Source: an uncultured Lachnospiraceae bacterium
GTDB lineage: Bacteria > Bacillota > Clostridia > Lachnospirales > Lachnospiraceae
Reading direction: 5' to 3'
NCBI GenBank assembly: GCA_944376125.1
Contig: CALWBQ010000025.1
Coordinates: 147,904 to 211,903, forward strand
Length of the DNA: 64,000 nucleotides
Below are positions 59,747-64,000 of this stretch, in pieces. Below the pieces are notes generated by a model that saw nothing but the letters and a program-made list of their open reading frames with translations, ran no database searches and was not told the DNA's origin. The position numbers and the translations under genes are program-made. Within the stretch, counting starts at the first letter, position 1. The number at the start of each line of letters is the position of its first letter.

Positions 59747-61375
59747 TTATGAGGCCGCCCGTGAAAATATTCTCTGAAGTCCCGGAAAAATGAAATCGTC
59801 AAATACCAGAGCTGCAGCCAGAGAGATTGCCATGGTCAGCCCAAAGGTCCCCGCCAGCCTCACGGCGGTTCCTCTGGCGATCAGTCCGGGGATATAGCCT
59901 GGAAGGAGAATTCCGTAGAGAACCAGCCAGTGAACCAGAAGAACCGTAAAGCTGTGTTTTCCGATAAAGGCCAGAATGGAAGACAATGGGGTTAGCAGGC
60001 GTTCACATCGGACCGCAGCCGCCGTTATGGCCCAGGCGATTCCGCAGATCAATATTGAACCGTTAAAAATGATCCCTTCATAGTCCGGCCGCACCATCAT
60101 AATGCGGATCGACACGGCTGCTGTGACAATGCCCAGTGCAAAAAGCCAGCCGTCATAGCGGCGCATCCAGGGCCTGGTGACAAAATAACCCGACAGAAAG
60201 ATTCCCAGCCACAAAATCCAGTTGAACCAGGCAGCCCCTCCCAAACCATAGGACTTCAGCACTGAAGCTGCAAAAAGGACAGCCCCGATCAGAACAAACA
60301 GGAGCTTCCCGCCTTTCTCTGTCATCCTTCCTACTGTCTTTCTGATCAGAGGAACTGGGATGTAGAGCAAAAGAAGAGCGTACATCAGCCAGAAATGGGG
60401 AGCGATGTCAGAGGAGCCGCTGAAGATTGTCTTCGTTCCTCTCACCAGCAGAGTCCCGGGAGACAGATCTCCAGCCCAAAACACCGCCATATAGAGGATA
60501 TAAAACAGCACTAGGGGAATTCCGGTCTTGACCAGTCTTTTTTTCCAGAACATCCAGGGACTTTCCTTCTTCTCCCCAGCCAGCAAAGCACCGCTAATGA
60601 GAAGAAATAGGGGATTGCAGGTTAGAAAAATCAGAGCTCCCACAGCAAATACCATCCAGCGGGCCGTGTGAGCCGGTGTCTCCAGCATCACCACGCAGAG
60701 GACATGGTAGGCCACCGCGAAGCAGGCTGCCATGGATCTCAAAAGATCCAGATACAGAAACCGGCTGCCTTCTCCTCTCTTTTTTAAAGCACCAAAATGC
60801 GGCGCTGATACCGCCCCAAAAGCCAAAATCCACCACACCAGAAACCTTATCAGGGACATGCTGGAAATCACCTGTCCCAGATCTGCCTCTGTCCAGGAAA
60901 CCGCGGGATAAGCTGTAACCTTTTTTAAGAAAAATGAGCCATCGAGGTCAAGCCGCAGATCCCCATAGTCCCGGCAGGCGATCTGAAATTCCGCCGACCG
61001 GCTGCCCTCCAGGAGATACCTGTTTTCTGTGTACACTTCCCCGCCAGACGAGCTGTATACCTGGAGAGGAATATCCTCCTTTAAAGGTTCTGCAAATTCC
61101 AGCCGCAGGCTGCCGTAGGGAACACCGGCCGCAGCAAAATACATCTGAGGATCGCTGCTTTCCTGGATAAACTCCAGACTGCCGTCCTCTTTCTCCGAGA
61201 TCTGATACCCGCTGCTGGCCTTTAATCCGCCCGGCCAAAGACTGATTCCCTGTGCCCCTGTTCCGTGGCAGATTCCCGCCATTGCCAGAAAGCCCTCCAG
61301 CAGCAGAGCTGCCAGAAGGCTTGCGATCAGCTTGATTCCTATGGTCATTCCTATTGTTTTTCCCGATTTGTCCAT
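59747..61375 (-). CDS. Acyltransferase family 3 membrane protein with extracellular N-terminal domain
   Basis: 542 residues. An N-terminal membrane anchor (about 8-30) is followed by a beta-rich extracytoplasmic region (about 35-165; LRLEFAEPLKEDIPLQVYSS). The acyltransferase_3 membrane domain covers about 170-540, starting at FLYLDLLRSMAACFAVAYHVL with the conserved His. OafA/WecH-type proteins O-acetylate surface polysaccharides or peptidoglycan. It follows an amidase gene by 18 bases. The acceptor is unknown. Confidence 0.88.
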   Translation of the reverse strand: MDKSGKTIGMTIGIKLIASLLAALLLEGFLAMAGICHGTGAQGISLWPGGLKASSGYQISEKEDGSLEFIQESSDPQMYFAAAGVPYGSLRLEFAEPLKEDIPLQVYSSSGGEVYTENRYLLEGSRSAEFQIACRDYGDLRLDLDGSFFLKKVTAYPAVSWTEADLGQVISSMSLIRFLVWWILAFGAVSAPHFGALKKRGEGSRFLYLDLLRSMAACFAVAYHVLCVVMLETPAHTARWMVFAVGALIFLTCNPLFLLISGALLAGEKKESPWMFWKKRLVKTGIPLVLFYILYMAVFWAGDLSPGTLLVRGTKTIFSGSSDIAPHFWLMYALLLLYIPVPLIRKTVGRMTEKGGKLLFVLIGAVLFAASVLKSYGLGGAAWFNWILWLGIFLSGYFVTRPWMRRYDGWLFALGIVTAAVSIRIMMVRPDYEGIIFNGSILICGIAWAITAAAVRCERLLTPLSSILAFIGKHSFTVLLVHWLVLYGILLPGYIPGLIARGTAVRLAGTFGLTMAISLAAALVFDDFIFPGLQRIFSRAAS

Positions 61376-61393
61376 ATCTTCTGCCCGCCTAAA

Positions 61394-62620
61394 TTATTGG
61401 CCGAAATACTGGTCAATACCGGCGAGAAGACCGGTCACCAGGGTGTCCAGAGCCGCTGACGAGTGATCCGACGCCTTATCTCCCAATTCAATATCAACGG
61501 AGGGGATTGTGGAATATGACGTCTGGGTCAGATCCATCTCCATAGAACCGCCGGAAAAAATCTTGACGCCGGCCGATTTCAGCCCGGCAACCAGGCTCTC
61601 TCCCAGGGCATTGTGCTGCTGCCAGTGGGATTTAACCGGTTCCATATTGCGGTAAGTCTCATTGCTGGGCACACTCATATAGAAGGCGCCTTTGTCATTG
61701 GATGTGGAATCCCAGTGGAGAGCAATGTGGCAGTCTGCAGCATTGTTTGCGATGACTGTCCTCGCCACATTATCAAGCTGGACATCTTCTGTCTCCCGGA
61801 TCATCAGGACATCATACCCATCTGCCAGCAGCTTTTCCTTCAGCTTCAGGGCCATAGAGAGCGTCACCTGGTGCTCCGGGGTTCCGTCTGCAAAGGTCAT
61901 CCCGGAGGAGACCGCTGCCGCTGTTGTCGCACCGGCCTGAGTGGTACCGCTGGTAACTTTGGGAGTACCGTCGGGGTGGCACAGAGTCTTTACGCTGCCC
62001 CCGCCCTGAGTTCCATGGCCGGCATTGACACAGACCACAATCCCTTTCCGGTTATTCTCCGCCTTATAGAGAACAGCAGTTCCAGAATTGATTTTAGACA
62101 TTCCTGCATACTGCCAGTCGGGATTCAGCCGTATCTCCTGCTTCTGCGCCGATGAAAGGGGGCTGTCTTTTGCCTGGGCCGCGTTTTCTGCCTCCGCAGC
62201 AGCCGTCTCCGCCGGCTTTGCTGCAATATATTGGTTGGAAACATAGCACTCCTGATCCTGATAAATCACCCGGCTCCAGCTCCCGCCGATTCCTGTTCTC
62301 TTCAGCGCCGCTCCTTTATCAAGCCGGCCCACGATCTGTCCTGAGGTGCTGCCTTCCTTTCTGATATTGACCCGGTCACCGGTAATATACACGGTATCAT
62401 CTGCCGTCTGGTAAGCCGGCGCTGTCTCCATGGAGACAGCCGTCTCTTTCAGGCTTGTCTCCGCCTGAGGCAAGGTATTAGGAATATGTTCCCCGCCCGC
62501 AGCCTCCTGCGTCTGAATTTCAATTGGCTGATAGTCTCCCCCAGCACAGCCGCTCAGGATCCCTGCAGTCCAGACAGCCGCGGCTGTCAGAAATGCTGCC
62601 CGTTTTGCTCTTCCCATCAT
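61394..62620 (-). CDS. SH3-domain N-acetylmuramoyl-L-alanine amidase (Amidase_3) lipoprotein
   Basis: About 408 residues from the ATG at 62620, nine bases after AGGAGG; the ATG overlaps the mnmA stop (ATGA). The signal peptide ends in a lipobox (GILSGC). A bacterial SH3 domain (about 80-140; VYITGDRVNIRKEGSTSG) binds wall peptides. The Amidase_3 domain (about 185-405) has VVCVNAGHGTQGGG, EHQVTLSMALKLKEKL, CHIALHWDSTSND and VDIELGD as zinc and catalytic motifs. It cleaves MurNAc-L-Ala bonds at the cell surface. Confidence 0.92.
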   Translation of the reverse strand: MMGRAKRAAFLTAAAVWTAGILSGCAGGDYQPIEIQTQEAAGGEHIPNTLPQAETSLKETAVSMETAPAYQTADDTVYITGDRVNIRKEGSTSGQIVGRLDKGAALKRTGIGGSWSRVIYQDQECYVSNQYIAAKPAETAAAEAENAAQAKDSPLSSAQKQEIRLNPDWQYAGMSKINSGTAVLYKAENNRKGIVVCVNAGHGTQGGGSVKTLCHPDGTPKVTSGTTQAGATTAAAVSSGMTFADGTPEHQVTLSMALKLKEKLLADGYDVLMIRETEDVQLDNVARTVIANNAADCHIALHWDSTSNDKGAFYMSVPSNETYRNMEPVKSHWQQHNALGESLVAGLKSAGVKIFSGGSMEMDLTQTSYSTIPSVDIELGDKASDHSSAALDTLVTGLLAGIDQYFGQ

Positions 62621-63681
62621 AAAATGATTCCTCCTCCCGCTACGCAATCGCCGTCATAAAAGACTACGGCCTGGCCTGGTGTCACCGCCCGGACCGGCTC
62701 GTCAAATACACATTCCACTGTATCTTCCCCAGCTTCCCGGATAGTACATGCGGCCCCTTTGTGGGCATAGCGGATCTTCGCATTCACTCTTGCGGCCTCC
62801 CCGCGGAGGCCATCCATTGCCATCCAGTTAAGATTACTACACCGGAGGGATTTTGTAAATACATCTTCACTTTCCCCAATCACCACCTGGTTTTTATCTG
62901 GCCGGATGGCTGTGACAAAAACTGGATGCCCCATAGCCAAATCCAAGCCTTTTCTCTGTCCAACCGTATAGTGGATGATGCCCTTGTGGTGTCCCAGCAC
63001 CCGGCCATCCTTATCGACAAACTCACCCCTCGGGACAGAGGCACCAGTATATCGTTTAATAAACCCTGCATAATCCTTGTCCGGGATGAAGCAGATTTCC
63101 TGACTGTCCGGTTTATCAGCCACCGGAATCCCAGCCTTCTGGGCGATTTCGCGTATCTCCTCCTTGTCCATCCCTCCCACCGGCATCAGGGTGTGGGCCA
63201 GCTGATCCTGGGTGAGATTATACAGGGCATAGGTCTGATCCTTGGCCTGGGAAGCGGCCCTCCTTACTGCCAGCCGCCCGTTGGGGAGTCTTTCGATTCG
63301 TGCGTAATGTCCTGTGGCCACCAGCCTGGCCCCAAAATCAGCACTCCTGGCAAGAAGCGCCTCCCACTTGACCCAGCGGTTGCAGACGACACAGGGATTG
63401 GGCGTTCGCCCCTTCAGGTACTCCTCTGTAAAGTAGTCCACCACATACTGTTTAAATTCCTGGTGAAAGTCCATCACATAATGAGGAATTCCCAGGTAAT
63501 CCGCCACACGCCTGGCGTCCTCTAAAATCGGGGTTCCGTGGTTCAGTTCCCCGCCCCCCTCTGGATCCCAGGTCTGCATAGTAACGCCGATCACTTCGTA
63601 ACCCTGTTTCTTTAACAGCAGGGCTGCCACGGAGGAATCCACGCCCCCGGACAGTCCCACCACAACTTTTTCTCTTTCCAT
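62617..63681 (-). CDS. mnmA: tRNA-specific 2-thiouridylase
   Basis: 354 residues, full length. PP-loop SGGVDSSVAALLLKKQG, first catalytic Cys in GRTPNPCVVCNRWVKW, second in DSQEICFIPDKDY, plus ATGHYARIE. It thiolates U34 of Lys, Glu and Gln tRNAs using persulfide sulfur. In related bacteria it is preceded by nifS and nifU; here only the nifU 3' end remains upstream, four bases away. Confidence 0.98.
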   Translation of the reverse strand: MEREKVVVGLSGGVDSSVAALLLKKQGYEVIGVTMQTWDPEGGGELNHGTPILEDARRVADYLGIPHYVMDFHQEFKQYVVDYFTEEYLKGRTPNPCVVCNRWVKWEALLARSADFGARLVATGHYARIERLPNGRLAVRRAASQAKDQTYALYNLTQDQLAHTLMPVGGMDKEEIREIAQKAGIPVADKPDSQEICFIPDKDYAGFIKRYTGASVPRGEFVDKDGRVLGHHKGIIHYTVGQRKGLDLAMGHPVFVTAIRPDKNQVVIGESEDVFTKSLRCSNLNWMAMDGLRGEAARVNAKIRYAHKGAACTIREAGEDTVECVFDEPVRAVTPGQAVVFYDGDCVAGGGIIL

Positions 63682-63685
63682 CCTA

Positions 63686-63871
63686 TTAGTATTCCTCTTC
63701 GGCCTCTTCTTCTCCGATATCGTTTTTTGGCTTATTCAGGCCATCAATCACTGTACCGCTCTTCTGGCAGTAATCCCACAGAGCTGCATGAATAGCCTCT
63801 TCCGCTAACAAAGAACAGTGTACCTTAACTGGAGGCAGTCCGTCAAGTGCTTCGCATACAGCTTTGTTAGT
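63686..63871 (-). pseudogene. 3' remnant of a NifU/IscU iron-sulfur scaffold gene
   Basis: Sixty-one codons read TNKAVCEALDGLPPVKVHCS, then an AEEAIHAALWDY helix and an acidic tail. These are the last part of NifU/IscU-type scaffolds, with the third cluster Cys (KVHCS). The N-terminal two Cys ligands and about 85 residues are missing. The match to the family stops at 63871, where unrelated sequence begins. The remaining piece could start only at a GTG at 63872 within the foreign sequence, so it is probably non-functional. Confidence 0.8.
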
Positions 63872-64000
63872 CACTTGTAGGTTTACAATACATGTGTTAC
63901 AACTGAATAATTAAAAAGACGGAAATACATTTTCTGTGTTATAGTTTTAGCGACCAAACAAAAACAAAACAAGAAAGGATGTATTTCCGCATGGCTAGTA
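63872..64000 (+). mobile_element. Left end of a probable insertion sequence, running off the window
   Basis: The sequence is AT-rich, unlike its surroundings, and interrupts nifU. It contains a start codon at 63991 (MAS...) behind AGAAAGGA, opening on the plus strand away from nifU as a transposase gene would. A perfect 11-base inverted repeat CGGAAATACAT/ATGTATTTCCG (63920-63930, 63979-63989) covers the ribosome-start interval, a common transposase control. The family cannot be named from 129 bases. Confidence 0.65.

Overview
The window reads as the chromosome of a low-to-mid GC anaerobic Firmicute, most likely a gut Lachnospiraceae/Clostridium cluster XIVa type. Supporting signs are AGGAGG ribosome binding sites, the two-subunit iron-sulfur L-serine dehydratase, many PTS and ABC sugar systems, acetate kinase, a gap-pgk-tpi glycolytic cluster, DegV, GerMN and DUF4315-like genes, and no respiratory genes. 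The assignment is inferred from gene content. Housekeeping blocks alternate with several self-contained catabolic cassettes, each with its own regulator.

Region 1 (1-9061): a cassette with a RpiR/SIS regulator, a divergent mannonate-dehydratase-like enolase-superfamily enzyme, and a minus-strand operon of cupin, N-acylglucosamine 2-epimerase-like protein, NMT1/TauA-like binding protein, two permeases, two ATPases and an M24 peptidase that runs off the left edge. The two ATPases carry complementary lesions, as in a heterodimeric ABC transporter with one degenerate ATP site. The dehydratase has Phe where the ManD family has its catalytic Tyr.

Region 2 (9062-15926): degV, an orphan histidine kinase, a GerMN lipoprotein, holA and comEC in one direction. 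A zinc-ribbon membrane protein follows on the plus strand.

Region 3 (16993-25071): a long minus-strand run encoding a secreted transglutaminase-like protein with wall-binding repeats, an SGNH-type exported protein, a small secreted protein, an FkbH-type HAD protein, an acyl carrier protein, an MBOAT acyltransferase, an M15 carboxypeptidase and a PfkB sugar kinase. It resembles a Dlt/Alg-type envelope acylation system in which FkbH (glyceryl-ACP chemistry) replaces the AMP-forming ligase DltA. This is the best candidate in the window for an undescribed system.

Region 4 (25296-37215): a heptad-repeat coiled-coil protein, gap-pgk-tpiA, a PHP phosphatase, and sdaAB. sdaAB is separated from sdaAA by an AraC-regulated sugar ABC transporter operon that also carries a metallo-beta-lactamase-fold hydrolase.

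Region 5 (37280-45343): a mannose-family PTS with two cytoplasmic sulfatases and a PHP/DUF3604-like protein under a UTRA-type GntR regulator. A near-consensus promoter is overlapped by a perfect palindrome. This looks like uptake and desulfation of a sulfated sugar.

Region 6 (45406-55814): a membrane-anchored amidase, a PurF paralogue lacking the N-terminal Cys nucleophile, a MepR/MepA-like MarR-MATE pair with shared operators, ackA, an HtrA protease without PDZ, and a second sugar-acid cassette (enolase-superfamily dehydratase, DASS transporter, FCD-type GntR).

Region 7 (55915-64000): tRNA-Ser(CGA), a GlcT-like antiterminator with its RAT/terminator target ahead of a glucose/GlcNAc PTS EIICBA gene, a DUF4315-like protein, an acyltransferase, an SH3/amidase_3 lipoprotein, mnmA, and the 3' remnant of a nifU/iscU gene cut by what looks like the end of an insertion sequence that continues past the window.
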